From Proales similis (Eukaryota; Rotifera; Eurotatoria; Ploima; Proalidae): 64,000 bases of DNA. The notes under the pieces are model-generated. The model was not told the origin of the DNA, searched no databases, and worked only from the letters and a program-made list of their open reading frames with translations. The DNA lies in the NCBI GenBank assembly GCA_019059635.1, contig JAGVRJ010000006.1, forward strand, positions 992,001 to 1,056,000, read 5' to 3'. This document shows positions 35,539-47,319 of this stretch, in pieces. A program made the position numbers and the translations under genes. Each line of letters begins with the position of its first letter. Positions within the stretch are counted from its first letter, which is position 1.

Positions 35539-36103
35539 ATTTAAATGATTGCAATCGCACTTATTAACCTTAAGTTTGCCCATCATAAGAATCTCAATTT
35601 AGTTTTTGACATAGTAGAACCGAATAAAGCATTAAAAACGCAATTTCTTATTAGCAAGTAACTAGAAATCGTATTAAAATGTCGACTCGTTCCTTGATTC
35701 GGGACTGCCCATTTTATTCATTGTAGGCTAGTTGTTGAGCAGTTTAAAGCCTTTTTTATTTTATTTCATTGTGAACATTTCGTGAATTATCACAGATTCG
35801 TGAATTATCGCCAAAAATATGAATCTAAGACTCTTTGATCATTTGATCATGATTATTTTTGATACTTTATAAAATGATTTTTTGTTTATCAAGATTTATT
35901 AAGTTGAACCAGATCCACTTTTTAGCCGGATATTAAATCTTCCTCTTTAGTTAAATCTTATGCACCTGTACAAGTCACGTGCTTGCGTGTTTTGGCTTTG
36001 ATAATTTCAGTTTTAGCGAGCTGTCAAATAGAGTGAGAATGTCTAGGGTTAAAATCAGATCAATTGGCTTAATTTGGGGTCAAAACCCAATCAACTGACT
36101 CAA
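35539..36103. other. Spacer with no recognised gene
   Basis: About 565 AT-rich bases between convergent genes: 3' UTR and polyadenylation signal of the plus-strand gene at 35623-35628; nothing else seen. Confidence 0.5.
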
Positions 36104-37643
36104 TCAGTAATCAACGACTGCAATATAGTCGAGGAAGAATGATCCGAGATATATTTTGCCATCGTGCAACTCGGCGTTGGTGATTGAATAGATTTTCGAG
36201 CCAGTAGGGTCTTGCCATGATCGGAGGACGTTGCCTTCGAGATCGTACTCTACTAACAGGCCGTATCGCTTTGAAATCTTGAGCACCTCGTGAAAGTTAA
36301 GTATCTTGAAAAACATAACGTTCAATTCCTTAGCCGAATGGAACACTACTAAATGAATTTACTTACAAAGCCAGCCAGGGTTCTAATGATCGGAAAGCGA
36401 CCAGAAGCGTCTAAAAAAGAGTATGTTGCATCGTATCGAGCAATTACGGTCGGCGCCAATAGAGTTCCCTTAGATGTGAGTCGAATAGTATCACCGAAAC
36501 CGGGTAAATCGGCAAAAACTTCACGATTGCCCTTTTTGGGACCCTTCAAATAAAACCTTAAATCACTGGTTAAAGCGATCAGGTCTCTAAAAAGAAAGAA
36601 GTTCATGCAAAGCTACTTGATTATACGCGCCATACTGTTTTCGTTTATCAGAATAAATTCCTTTGATGGGCTGAGTTGGAGACCATTGGGAAAAAACAGA
36701 TTGGCGAGCAACATGTTGAGTTCTTGGGTCTGATGATTGAAGCTGAAAAGTCGACCTCTTGGCTGGGCTTCCAAGTGCTCAACAATACATTCGTTTAGAT
36801 CGCGCTCAAAACTTGAATCAATAAAATAGAAAATGTCGCCATCGATGTCAAGATCATTAAGTAGCATTGGAGGAGCTTCACCGAATCGGGGGTCGTCACC
36901 GCTGAGAATGACCTTCTTGGTCCCTATTTGCGTCTGGTTGATTCGCCAAGAAAATAAGCATTTGGTCGGTCTTCTCACCTTTCGAGACGTCCACCTCGAA
37001 CAGCCCCAGATAGGCGTCGGCCACGTACAGGATCGACGAGTTGGCCTTCATTCGCAATCCAAGCGGGCGCCCGCAGCTCTTGTGCGACCGGCTCTCCTCG
37101 CCATGGTCATCTGCTGGCCCAAATCGCTTAGCATCGGTGTCCTTGTCGTATGGGTCGGGATTAGAGCTACTCACTGCACAGCGTCTGGTTGGTCTCGTCC
37201 CCTATCTGCACGATGTTGTGCACGATTCCCTGCGCGTCGACGCGCACGATCTGCCCGTTCAGAAGGCCGGTGATGATCGAGCGGTCAGGTCCGATCACGA
37301 TCGTCTCTGGGCCTCTCAGTTTTCCCTTGGCGATGTACTGCGCGCTCTGAAGACGATTGTTGGGCGTCAGCTCGCCAACAAATCCTCCGAACGAGCCCAG
37401 CCTTGTCAAAGTCGTCTTAGACTTGCTTCTTTTCAAGAGGTTTTTCTCTGACTCAAAAGCTTACTCTACGTAGTTGGCTTTGAGAGGTTTGTCTAAATTT
37501 AGACGAAACAAAGGCGAACGAGCAAAGTAGAATGACACGAGAGCCACAAGGGTTGTTAAGACCCAAAACTTCAGGCTCAACCCAGAAGAGCCTCTCTGCT
37601 CAGTTACTCTACTTCGATCCGATTCAGATTTTGCATTGTCCAT
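36104..37643 (-). CDS. APMAP: Adipocyte plasma membrane-associated protein (strictosidine-synthase-like)
   Basis: Six exons (37643-37465, 37428-37175, 37113-36979, 36923-36617, 36586-36367, 36304-36104) give 431 residues, near the 416 of human APMAP. A short cytosolic N-terminus is followed by one membrane anchor (LKFWVLTTLVALVSFYFA), then a six-bladed propeller: LTPNNRLQSAQYI, GPETIVIGPD, CGRPLGLRM, ILYVADAYLGLFEVD, NDLDIDGDIFYFIDSSF, FPNGLQLSPSKEFILINE, SMARI and GKIYLGSF. These blocks match the APMAP/hemomucin group of the strictosidine synthase-like family, type II membrane proteins with calcium-dependent esterase-like propellers. In animals the true substrate is uncertain. The CGRPLG and NDLD(I/V) motifs carry the conserved metal-site residues. 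Confidence 0.93.
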
Positions 37644-39489
37644 TTTTTCCTCTTTTCAGATTCAAGTCTTAAGTGCATACGATATCTTATTTTATGAGAC
37701 CTCTCTGCATAATCTTGAAATGTTCACTTCTTCTTCTATTACGTTTCAGTTTAATGTTGCTAGTACCCAATTATCTTTCAAATTACAAAAATCATTTGTC
37801 AAACCAATTCTAACTTCTAAATAATAATAATAATAACTAACTCATATTTTAATTGATTTTGTAGGACTTGTGTTGGATTTTTTATATTTTAAAAAATTCA
37901 AGCAACTTTAGACACATTCAACATTTTTACATTGGTTCTTTTGATTCTGTGACAGCTGTCTCTTGGCTTGGAGGGTGTCGCATTATAAGCCTTTGTTTTA
38001 GGCGTATGGAACACTTTGGATGAGATTCATATGTTTTTACAGGACCGGAGGCCTGTTGTTGTAACCAATTAATATTTAGCACAAGTTGGGATTGATGAAG
38101 CTGCTGCTCAGGCGGCGGCTACTTTCTCTTTTGTTTAGCTTTCGTTATTATTATCATAAGTGAAGAAGCCCAACTCGAGTAGGCTTCAGCTATTTGTTCT
38201 ATCTGTTAGAAGATGAATGCAGCTTGAAGCGTAAACAAAACACCAAAACTGGAATATTCATAAATAAGTCAAGCGACTGCCAAGAGGCCATTTTTCGACT
38301 CGACGGGCGAGCTGTATATCAGTGAGTATGAGCGGAGCTTTTAGGTCATGTGCTCGATTGTTTTACGATCAGAACAGCAGGGGCGGTGTTGGTGGCCAGG
38401 GTTCTTCTGTTCTCAAGTGCAACAAGTCATCTGACTGCGATCATTTACTTGACCTCGTGTCTAGATAAGATCGAGACCTCTCGTCGACATGAGTCGAGTT
38501 GTTTTAGCAATTAATCACCGTCAAAATATTGCAGGAGCCAAGTAGAAGACGACGACGACCTTTGCTCTGCTTTTTGACAATCTTGGTCTGGCAAGTGTCA
38601 AAACTGCTTGACACTCGGAAGCGTATGATGCACTCGAGTATTCGCGCTAATTTAAAGCAGATCAGTCACTAGCCTCTTTTCACCTCCATTTATCTCGTTC
38701 TCTCTTTCTCTCTTGTTTCCTTTCTTACTTGCTCTCTTGGCGTTCGCTTCGAGGCGAGAATTAGCGCGCTAACCGCAACCATGTTTTTGCTCGTAGGCAA
38801 GCCCTGATAAAGGCCGCTTATGTTGTTAGGGGGCTATTCATAACCAGATTATTGCCTACTGCTGTTTAGTTGCTAATCGGCGCCTTTTTCTCGACTCAAG
38901 TCGGAATCCAGCGGCATGCACCTCGTGTCTAGAGCCGATTGGAATATTTTGCTTCTTCAACGCCAATGGTTTATTTATTCGAAACGTGCCTATCAGACTC
39001 GGCTTGTTCAATCTCATCTAAACTGGCTCGGTCATGCCTGCGCTGGAAGCCAAGAGATCAAGTCAGAACTGCGTGTGGAGAATGGTTGGATCAGACAAAC
39101 GCTCGTCACTGTTCTGTTTGCGGGTTCGTTTTAAATTGAGCTCAATATGCGGACATGAACCGAGGCCAAGCGCATAATAGGTTCAGTAAGCGAATATTAG
39201 CACAAATGGAGTAAAGCAGGGGGTGGGACGGTCGACTAAGGAATTTCGATTAGCATAATTCAAATGAATCTTGCAAACGGTGGTGGCGATGAATACTTGC
39301 CTCGGCTTGATTGTACGTGTGCGTGAGCCAGAATCTCAGTGTGCCTGTGTGTTGAAGAAGATTTATTGTGCGGCTCGAACAAGTTTTACTCACGGCTGCT
39401 CATTGTATAGAAAATTTTAGAAGAGCCTTTAAACACCACGTCCCGGAACAGCAAGCCAAAGAAGCCAATGGGCCACCAAGTGCCGTAGA
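37644..39489. other. Long spacer upstream of RalGPS
   Basis: About 1.85 kb without a supported gene, likely holding divergent promoters of APMAP (minus) and RalGPS (plus). Frames at 38916-39139 lack splice sites, domains and a poly(A) signal. There is no tRNA-like or repeat structure I can see. Confidence 0.5.
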
Positions 39490-41501
39490 ATGGCCGATTC
39501 TGCCCTGCTCAAGTCCACGACGGGCGACGTGCACAAGGAATTCGACGATGTCGTGTTCGATGTGCTCAAGGTCGAGCCGGACGAGATCGCTGTAAGTAGA
39601 GCTCTAAATCTGACGTTATGCTTGAACATATCAACTAAGTCGAGGCGAATGGACAGGGCCAGCTTACTCTTATTGATTTGCCCTTGTTCAAGGCAATTCA
39701 GCCAGACGAGTTGACCAGCTGCAAATGGATGTCGCGTGACAAGATGCAACGAGCGCCCAACATCGTGCAGTTCACGCGGCGATTCAACCAAACCACATTC
39801 TGGTGTCAACGCGAGATCCTTAACTGCCGCCGTATGGAGCGGCGCGGCAAAATGATCAGCCATTTCATAAAAATCGCCAAGCGTCTCAACGAGCTTCACT
39901 CATTCAACTCACTAATGGCCATTGTGGTTGCCCTCAAATCGGCGCCAATCTTCCGTCTCAAGCGAACATGGCAGCAGCATGTGTCCAAGAAGGATCTAAG
40001 CATTTTCGAGCGCCTCGCCGATCTGATGATGGACACAAGCGAGAACAAGAAGCGAATCAGAGACATGCACATGAGTTGCCGTCTTCCTTGCATCCCGTTT
40101 CTGGGCCTTTTCTTGACCGATCTGATTCACATAGACATCGCGCATCCGCACAACTCGTTCGATAATCCGCAGAGACGCAACCAAATGAACAACATTTGCC
40201 GACTGGTCAGTGAATATCAACAGTCGGACTACAGTGGCACATTTGACTGCAACTGCTTGTTCGAGGCGGCGGACACTTGTGTGCAAAGCGGCTGCACGTG
40301 CAGCGTTCATCACGGCCGTGGCTATCCGGGCGGCCTGCTCAACAGCGACGGAACAATTTACATTAGCGAGAGCAATTACGTGCAGAATTACCTGCAGTCG
40401 TTTTTATACATAGAGGAACTTCAAAAGTTCAAAGAAGACGAAAACTACAAGGAGTCGCTCGAGCTAGAGCCCGATCTGGTCGAAGACGCTTGCTCGCCAG
40501 AAACTAGTCTAAACGCGGCCATAGCGGACGAGAAAAAGCTCACGCCCGGTCGCGGATCGCTCACATCGCAGCAGCATCGCAAGACACATTCGTTTACTAT
40601 TTTCCACCAGTCTGGCAGCCATCAACATTCGCACAATCACCGCACCAAAATGAGCTACAGTGGAGGCGTAAAACGCACAGACACTGACTCTTTGTCACAA
40701 AAGCTGCAGATGCTACGCCAGCATCCACTTGACGACTCGATTGTGCAGACCGATGAAATTCCTCAGCTGACGCCCGTTCCACTCGAGCGGAAGCACAGCA
40801 ACGCCAAGTCAGTCGGCAGCTCGTGTGGATCGGCCGGCTCAAGGCTAAAAGCTAGTCACAGTGTATTGCGTGCCAAGTTTAGCTGCTACTCGGGTGCAGC
40901 GACAAGCGGCGGCGAAGAGGACGACGACTCGCACACAATTGACGAAACGGACACGCCTGTGCGGGCTGCGGGCCGTTCGACGGGCCGCAATCTGCTCGAG
41001 AACATGAACGACACTCTGTGTGAGACGAACACCACCTTGCCCGATTTGACCATAGAGCTCATGGATCCGCAAATGGTCCAGTTCGAGTCCAAAACAAAGC
41101 GCAAGTGTGTGATAAAAAACTTTCGCAAGCTGCGTTTTGCGCACTGGAAATGCTACTGGCTTCAGCTAGCTGCTGGCAACGTGCTCATCTACTACGGCGC
41201 CAAAGGCGGCATGAGTTTCGGTGGCAACGGAGCATCGCTGGCAAGTAGAGCCGCATTTCAAAAAAGTGCGTGCAAAATGCATACAATCGCCGCCTGGATG
41301 GTAGTTCCTTTGTACGAGCCGGACGAGGCTGGTCAAATGAGCGAAAAGTTCGATGTGCAGCTCAACGATTTAACCAACGGCAATATGTACAAATTCCGCT
41401 TCGACACGCTTGAGCTGGCCAACCTGTGGATCGGACACTTCAAAGCAGCCAGTGTACACCACGAGCGTCAAAAGCCGGACAATCTCATCCGATTCGATTA
41501 G
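39490..41501 (+). CDS. RALGPS: RalGPS: Ral guanine nucleotide exchange factor (RasGEF + PH)
   Basis: Exons 39490-39591 and 39657-41501 join in phase 0 to 648 residues. The RasGEF/Cdc25 domain covers about 20-280: FDVLKVEPDEIA, FKAIQPDEL, APNIVQFTRRFNQTTFW, SHFIKIAKRLNELHSFNSLM, ALKSAPIFRLKRTW, PCIPFLGLFLTDLIHID, NQMNNICRLVSEYQ and YIEELQKFKEDENYK, all RalGPS/Ral-GEF hallmarks. A Ser/Gln/His-rich linker contains a PxxP-type segment (QLTPVPLERK) for SH3 binding, and a C-terminal PH domain (RKLRFAHWKCYWLQL … LANLWIGHFKA) targets the membrane. There is no Ras-association domain, as expected for the Ras-independent RalGPS class. It activates Ral GTPases. The linker is longer and less conserved. 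AATAAA at 41726-41731. Confidence 0.95.
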
Positions 41502-41824
41502 TAGTCAATTCAGCCAGTATCGACTGCCAACCGCGTTTAGCACGCGCGCTTGTTTCGTCTTTCGTTGCCATTCGGGCGCTCACTTTTCGGTCGGGCGTCC
41601 TTTAACCTATTCTCGCTTCCTTACTTTATTTTTCTCCTCCTTGCCCTCTTTTTTTTCGCTTTATATTTTCTCTTTCTTCGTTCCTGAATTTAATATATAT
41701 ATATATTGGCTCAAAAATGCAATCGAATAAAAACACAACACGCTTTCAGTCTCTTTTTGTATTTGAGAGCATCAGATCGATCGAAAAGTGGTCGAATCTA
41801 TGTATGAACATTAAAGCGTAAATT

Positions 41825-43219
41825 TTAGTGAATTCTGGAATCGGTCATGAAAAACTCCCATTGAGGTGGCGGTGCGCACTCTTCAAGTCGACTGGAAAAT
41901 GCGGTCAGATTTTGCACGATGCTCTTTTTAATGCCGTCGAAATGCTCGAGTTGAAGTCGAATGCACATTTCGCAGAATACGTGCGATGTGTAAGAGCTGA
42001 ACTTGATGTGTGCTTTCCATTCGAAGAACGAATTGTACAATTGACGATCGTTGGCCACCTGAATCATGCGCTTGGCCAACAGCTCTGGCGAAGCAAAGTC
42101 TCTCACGTTAATGAAGCCAGATTTCGGAATCTAAAAAACAAAAACATACACATGATCCTAAATAGTTGAGCTGGAAAATGCATTCAATTGAAATTTACTC
42201 ACATAAAAGCTGTAATTTCCCAAACCATAAACCACAGGAATGACGTTTAGTCCAATGAGGGAAAAAAACTTTTCGGTGATATACTCTTTGCAAAGGCTGT
42301 TTTCAAACGCCAAGTAAAACAAGAACTCATCGGCAACTATGTCCAAGCATTGTCCAGTTCGTCCATCGGTGAAGTTGGTCGGACAAGGCTGACCGCACTT
42401 GCCGAACACTTGCACAGGAATGTGAAGTTGTAATGCTTTGATTAGCCCCAACCGGTTGCTGTAGTCGTTGCAGTTGCTTATTATCGCCGCTGCCAATTTT
42501 TTCCTGTTCCTCCTCAGGTCAGTGTCGAGTCTCAAGTCTCGGTAGTTTGGTTGCCACACAAACGGCGAGTTGCGCATGTAGAACAAATGAAAATCGGACT
42601 GAGGTCGATAGGTTGCAGTTAGATTGAAAAAGCCATTCAAACTGGAAAAATCGATCGAATGCACTGGCGGCTCGAACAAGTAGTAGATCCAGCGCTGAAA
42701 TGAATTATTTCGAGGCTGAGATTTAAGTTTATGAATGGAGTTCCTCATGTTGACCAGAACGTAATCGGCGCTCTCTAACTCGCGCAGGTCGTCGGTAATT
42801 TCGCAATTCTTTGCCGGACACGCCAAAAAACGCGTCTCTACCTCGAACTTGGTCGGTTTTAGCTGATTCCAGAGCAAGAGTTTCTTTGTCACATTATATG
42901 AATTCAGGCAAGCAAAATCGATTGAGCGATTATTCTGAAGACTAACGCTGCCATCAATCGGATACAAAATGCCATCGACGTTAACTTTATGCGAGTCTGT
43001 CAAGGCCTTGTATGGATTGCATTTTCCATTTGGCCGATTGTGAGCAAAAGTCGATCGAATAGAAGCCAAGTCGCCGGACTTAATGTCGTTACTTTTCACA
43101 GATTGAATGAGCACATTTAAGGACGAAAAATTCAAGTCGATTAGAGAAAAGGCCAGAACAAGCAGGACGATTGCGTTCGCGGTGATCACAGTAAACAGTA
43201 GTGATTTGCCTCGCGTCAT
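41825..43219 (-). CDS. Alpha-1,3-fucosyltransferase (GT10), Golgi type II
   Basis: Exons 43219-42203 and 42130-41825 join in phase 0 to 440 residues. A short N-terminus and one anchor (LLFTVITANAIVLLVLAFSL) precede the lumenal stem and catalytic domain. The GT10 donor-site motif is clear: FLFYLAFENSLCKEYITEKF followed by NVIPVVYG; earlier, SADYVLVNMRNS and FQRWIYYLFEPP match the acceptor-side region where other members read 'W..ESP'. It should transfer fucose from GDP-fucose in alpha-1,3 linkage to GlcNAc of N-glycans (core or antenna), in the Golgi. Substrate choice cannot be read from sequence. Cysteines in CGQPCP and near the C-terminus (CEMCIRL) fit the conserved disulfides. Confidence 0.92.
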
Positions 43220-43829
43220 TTACTTGTGCTGGTAGGAGTTGGATGATAGTGCATAGCATAGGCCCCTGTTATGATTTCTAACAATCTGCGCTCACACATT
43301 TGAATGCGAGGCAATGTATACTGAATTCATATATGCGATATTCGTATAAATTTGAATTAAGGAAAATAAAGAAAGTCTTGAAGAATTATGAAGCCGAACA
43401 AGCCGGCTCCAACAACTGTAATAATTTTTGCCAAATCTCTAAAGCCCCTGCGTTGGGCTCAAGTTGCATGATCGAAGCAAATATTGTTTTTTCTATTATT
43501 TTTCAATGCTTGGCAAAAGACTTGGCCCCTTTTTCTCTCTCTCTCGAGAGAGAGAGCGATCGATTCATTCCAACTGTGCTATAATTGTTTCGCTTTAATT
43601 AAAATAATTTTCAAATAGAATGACGTCTCGAATCCTAACTACTCAATCTAGAGTCAATCAGTCTTGTTCACTCTTTTTTTTTTGTTTATTGTGACCACTT
43701 GAGTTAGGTGGTGATTCTTTTTGCTTTTAATTCTGAATTTGAATCAAATTATCATTTTCGAATTTTATTTTCGCTTTAACGGTTTGCATTTTGTTTTGTT
43801 TGGGTAAATAGGTCGCAGGACTTAGGCTC
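43220..43829. other. Spacer with a palindromic CT/GA block
   Basis: About 610 bases, 5' of the fucosyltransferase and 3' of the SLC17 gene. Bases 43535-43556 form a perfect 22-base palindrome, (CT)n joined to (GA)n at CTCGAG. No gene seen. Confidence 0.5.
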
Positions 43830-46227
43830 CTATTCAAGAATGGGTGGGGCAAATCCACTTGGCTCATCTGCTTCTGCGTCATTCTCTGCCCATGATTCCA
43901 CTTTTACTTGACCCAAAAGAGCGAACACCAGACCGCCAATGAAGAAAATAACGGCCGATAGAAAGAACACAGTTCTCCATTCTTCTTGAGTTTGCTGCAA
44001 ATTAACAAGATTTTAACTCACACAAAGCAGACAAGAATAATGGCCGAAAATTTATTTTAAAGGACTTACATTAGAGGTAACCACGGAGACGAAATAAGGA
44101 GCAATGATGCCCGGAATTGTTCCGAAAGTGTTCGAAATGCCGAAAAGTACACCCGAGTACTTGCCGCCTACTTCATTTATGTTGACCACAAATCCGGCGC
44201 CTGCGTTCAGGCCGCTTGTTATCCAAGTCGCTTGAATCGAACATTTTCGCAGGCGAAATTCTATCAGCTACTTACAAACAGCCCACACCAAATGTGAGAA
44301 CGGCAACGCCTAGATAGGGAGTGGCGCATGTTATGTAAGCCAGTATGACTGTGGCCATCATAGGCAAGAATAGACCTGCATTCAGAGTTGAGCATAATTG
44401 TTGAGAAACAAGGCGGCCGTGTGGCAGGTCATACAAACCTAGAGAGTTGAATAGGCGACGAACGAACATGTGCGATAGACGACCTGATGACGTTAAATAG
44501 TCGCTTGTCCAACTGGCGCACGCCGTCAGCATCCAGCTGAATATGTACGGAAGGCTGGAAAAGAGTCCATTCTAATGCAGATGCAGGGGAATGGTTAAGA
44601 AATTTCGGAATAAAAAGAGGAATATAATGCGATACGCACCGATTTTATATCGAATCGGAGCACCTCTTTCATGTAGGTCGGCAGTTGAGTTAAGAACATG
44701 TAGTTGCCCCAGTTGAAGGAGATGTGCGTTATGAAAATAGCCAGACATGCTTTGGAGGTGAATATTTTGCGCCAGGGTGTCGGCCCGATAACCTTGGTGC
44801 TCTTTGTGTTTATAAAATTAAGAAAAAAAAAAGAATCGAATACAAATGAGGCCAAGGCCGTTGTAAGAGAGATCTTTACCTTTTTTATCAATGGCTGCGT
44901 CTCATCTTCATTGACCAGCTTGTTCGAGTGGTCCGAAATAGATGCCGACAAATAATCTCGTTCGTTTTGAGTGATGAATCGATGTGTCAGAGGCGAGTCG
45001 TTGGTCAGAAGCATAAAAAATATGAACCAAACCACTCCAAGTAGACCTGGATTCGCTTAATTCACAGAGCTTGCAACAAGACGCCACAAGATTAAGAATT
45101 CTCACCAAATATGTAGAAAATAGATCCCCAGCCGCCAGCGAAGCCGTATTCCGACAAAAAGCCGCCAATCGGCAGAGCAATTACATTGCCAATGTTAGAG
45201 CCGGAGGCAGCGAACCCGATCAGGCGGCTCTTTTCCTTAGGTGGCGCCCACTTTATAAACATCGAACTCATCGCAGGCCAAAGCGCGCCCTTATTTTAAC
45301 GATTGGTAGGTAAGCGGGTAACTCGTCTGTTTGTTTGGTTGAAAAATTACATGAAAGAGGCCCGCTACAAAACGGCAGACGATCAATGCCCAGGCACTGA
45401 TCTCGGCCGCTGGAGTGCACAAAATGGTGAACACTGACCCTCCGAGCATTGAAAGTCCTAAAACTATTTTGCCGCCGAATTTCACCGACAGCTGGCCGCC
45501 AATGACCTGAGTGAGCAGATAGCCGTAGAAATAAGAGGACAAGATCAGGCCCTGTGTCTGCTTGTCCCAGTCGAATGGCCCGTCCTTTGTTCAGGCCTTT
45601 TAGAACTGGAGACCTGAGTCTTAAAGATGGAAGAATGTGCCTTACCTGTTTAGTTCCGTTAATTGGCTTAAATAAGCAAGTGTCATTCTGATCATTTTCG
45701 TCAGAAATACTCTTCACAGTTAGTTCACTTTTGTCTTTTATGGCCGTGTTGTTGACCATGCTTTCATAATTGTCACTTGTGTTGAGTGATCCGTTTGAAG
45801 ATACTAGAAATGAGGTAATTACCTCACGATCGCAATTCCAATGTCAATCTTTTGCATGTATTGGATACCGACTGCAAAAAAGATCAACAAGGCGAGCAGA
45901 AATCGAACCGAGAACAGCATCGGCTCTGTGAATCGAATTTGTGTAAAAATCAAGCTGGTCATTGGGATTGCTTGTTCAATTACTTACGACTCGAAGCAAC
46001 TACATCGGACATTTTATTCGCTTTTGGCCACCCCTTTTTATTCGCCTCTTTAGCCTTTTGACTCGGGCTCTCTTCTTTAATGTTCTCGTTTGAACAAGAC
46101 TTGCATTTGATTCTCATAAACAAAACGAGAAAATGTCCTTATCACTCACCTGATCCGACGAGTAGATCTCACAGATCGCTTTCTGGCATAATTTTTCAAG
46201 TCCACTAATAAATTTGTCAAAATTCAT
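43830..46227 (-). CDS. SLC17-family anion transporter (sialin/VGLUT-like, MFS)
   Basis: Minus-strand exons, all phase-consistent: about 45951-45916 region start exon set, then 45646 end, 45584-45351, 45289-45106, 45046-44880, 44801-44640, 44571-44439, 44375-44276, 44214-44070, 43994-43830. Family landmarks: DWDKQTQGLILSSYFYGYLL (TM2), GGKIVLGLSMLGG, WPAMSSMFIKWAPPKEKS, GNVIALPIGGFLSEYGFAGG, NERDYLSASIS, THISFNWGNYMFLTQLPTYM, LFSSLPYIFSWM and SGVLFGISNTFGTIPGIIAP. These give a 12-span proton- or sodium-coupled organic/inorganic anion transporter, likely lysosomal or plasma membrane. The N-terminus is uncertain: a start at 46012 (MSDVVASS) joins exons cleanly to MLFSVRFLLALLIFF, and a further upstream exon (46227-46150, MNFDKFISGLEKLC) can be spliced in phase. 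Confidence 0.9.
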
Positions 46228-46369
46228 GTCATTGCTTGCTTGAGCTTGCAAAGACAAAATCAAACGCAACACTTGTTTGATTAAAATTTAAAATTTGAAG
46301 TGTTTTCTAATGCTCAAGCCAAAAACCAGACACTGCTGCTGAAGTCTGCAAAGTCTGCTGGGTCCGAAG

Positions 46370-46954
46370 ATGAATAAAAGTCAATTCCTCAGCCTCGAGA
46401 CTTCTATGAAGGATCTGTCGCTCAGAATCTACTCTGACTCCTCATTTGTTTGCATCAAGGACAAATATCCAAAAGCACGCTTCCACGCTCTTCTAATTCC
46501 GTTGCAGAAAGAGGGCGGCCGTTACATTAAAAATCTCACTCAGCTTTTGCGTTTGCCTAAATGCGAGCAATTACTTGGGCAAATGCAAGAGATAGGCTTG
46601 AAAATCGTTGAGAAGCATGCGCCATCGACAGTCGACAAGCAAAAGGTGCGTCTGGGATTTCACTCAATTCCTTCAATGCAGCCAGTTCACATGCACATAA
46701 TAAGTGAAGACTTTGACTCGGTCTGCCTAAAGAACAAAAAGCACTGGAACTCCTTTACGACGTCGTTTTTCATTCAAGTGTCAGATCTGCTAAAAGCGTG
46801 TGGCGAAACTGGCGCCTACTTCGACCGCGACCAATTCAACCTGACCAAGCCCCAGTTGTTGGAGGCAATTTTAAAAAGAGATCTCAAATGCCACCTGTGC
46901 GGCAGTTGTATAAAAAACATGCCCTCACTCAAAGAGCATTTAAAACAGCACTGA
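46370..46954 (+). CDS. APTX: Aprataxin-like DNA-adenylate hydrolase (HIT + zinc finger)
   Basis: A single exon of 194 residues. The HIT domain has KYPKARFHALLIP and the catalytic histidine triad PVHMHIISEDFDS, followed by the aprataxin signature CLKNKKHWNSFTTSFF. The C-terminus is a C2H2 zinc finger, CHLCGSC then LKEHLKQH. Aprataxin removes AMP from abortive DNA ligation 5' ends in the nucleus. The N-terminal FHA domain of vertebrate aprataxin, which binds XRCC1/XRCC4, is missing; the short form resembles yeast Hnt3. The ATG at 46370 is the first possible start and leaves a complete HIT fold. AATAAA at 47006-47011. Confidence 0.95.
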   Translation: MNKSQFLSLETSMKDLSLRIYSDSSFVCIKDKYPKARFHALLIPLQKEGGRYIKNLTQLLRLPKCEQLLGQMQEIGLKIVEKHAPSTVDKQKVRLGFHSIPSMQPVHMHIISEDFDSVCLKNKKHWNSFTTSFFIQVSDLLKACGETGAYFDRDQFNLTKPQLLEAILKRDLKCHLCGSCIKNMPSLKEHLKQH

Positions 46955-47319
46955 TCAATTTACTTTAGCTTTCCTTTTCTAACTTCAAAATTCATTTAAA
47001 TTAAGAATAAATCTGTTCAATGTTTTGAAATTTAGAAATACTGCAGGAGTGAACAATAACCAACTATTTATGCGAGGATAAGCAGGCACGATGGCAGGCA
47101 AGCGAATTACGACGACGACGACGACGTCAATGATTGAGTCCAAGAGAAAGAAAGCAGCAAGAGAAATCAACAATGTAGGCAAGCAGGCAGGGCGAGCTAG
47201 TAAAATTAGTTTGAGTAATGAAGAGAACGAGTCGGCACTGCTCTCATTATGTTCTGAATATTCAGAAAGAAAAATATCCAAGCAAAACACCTTTGTGAAT
47301 GAATTGAGCCAAAGCAAGC

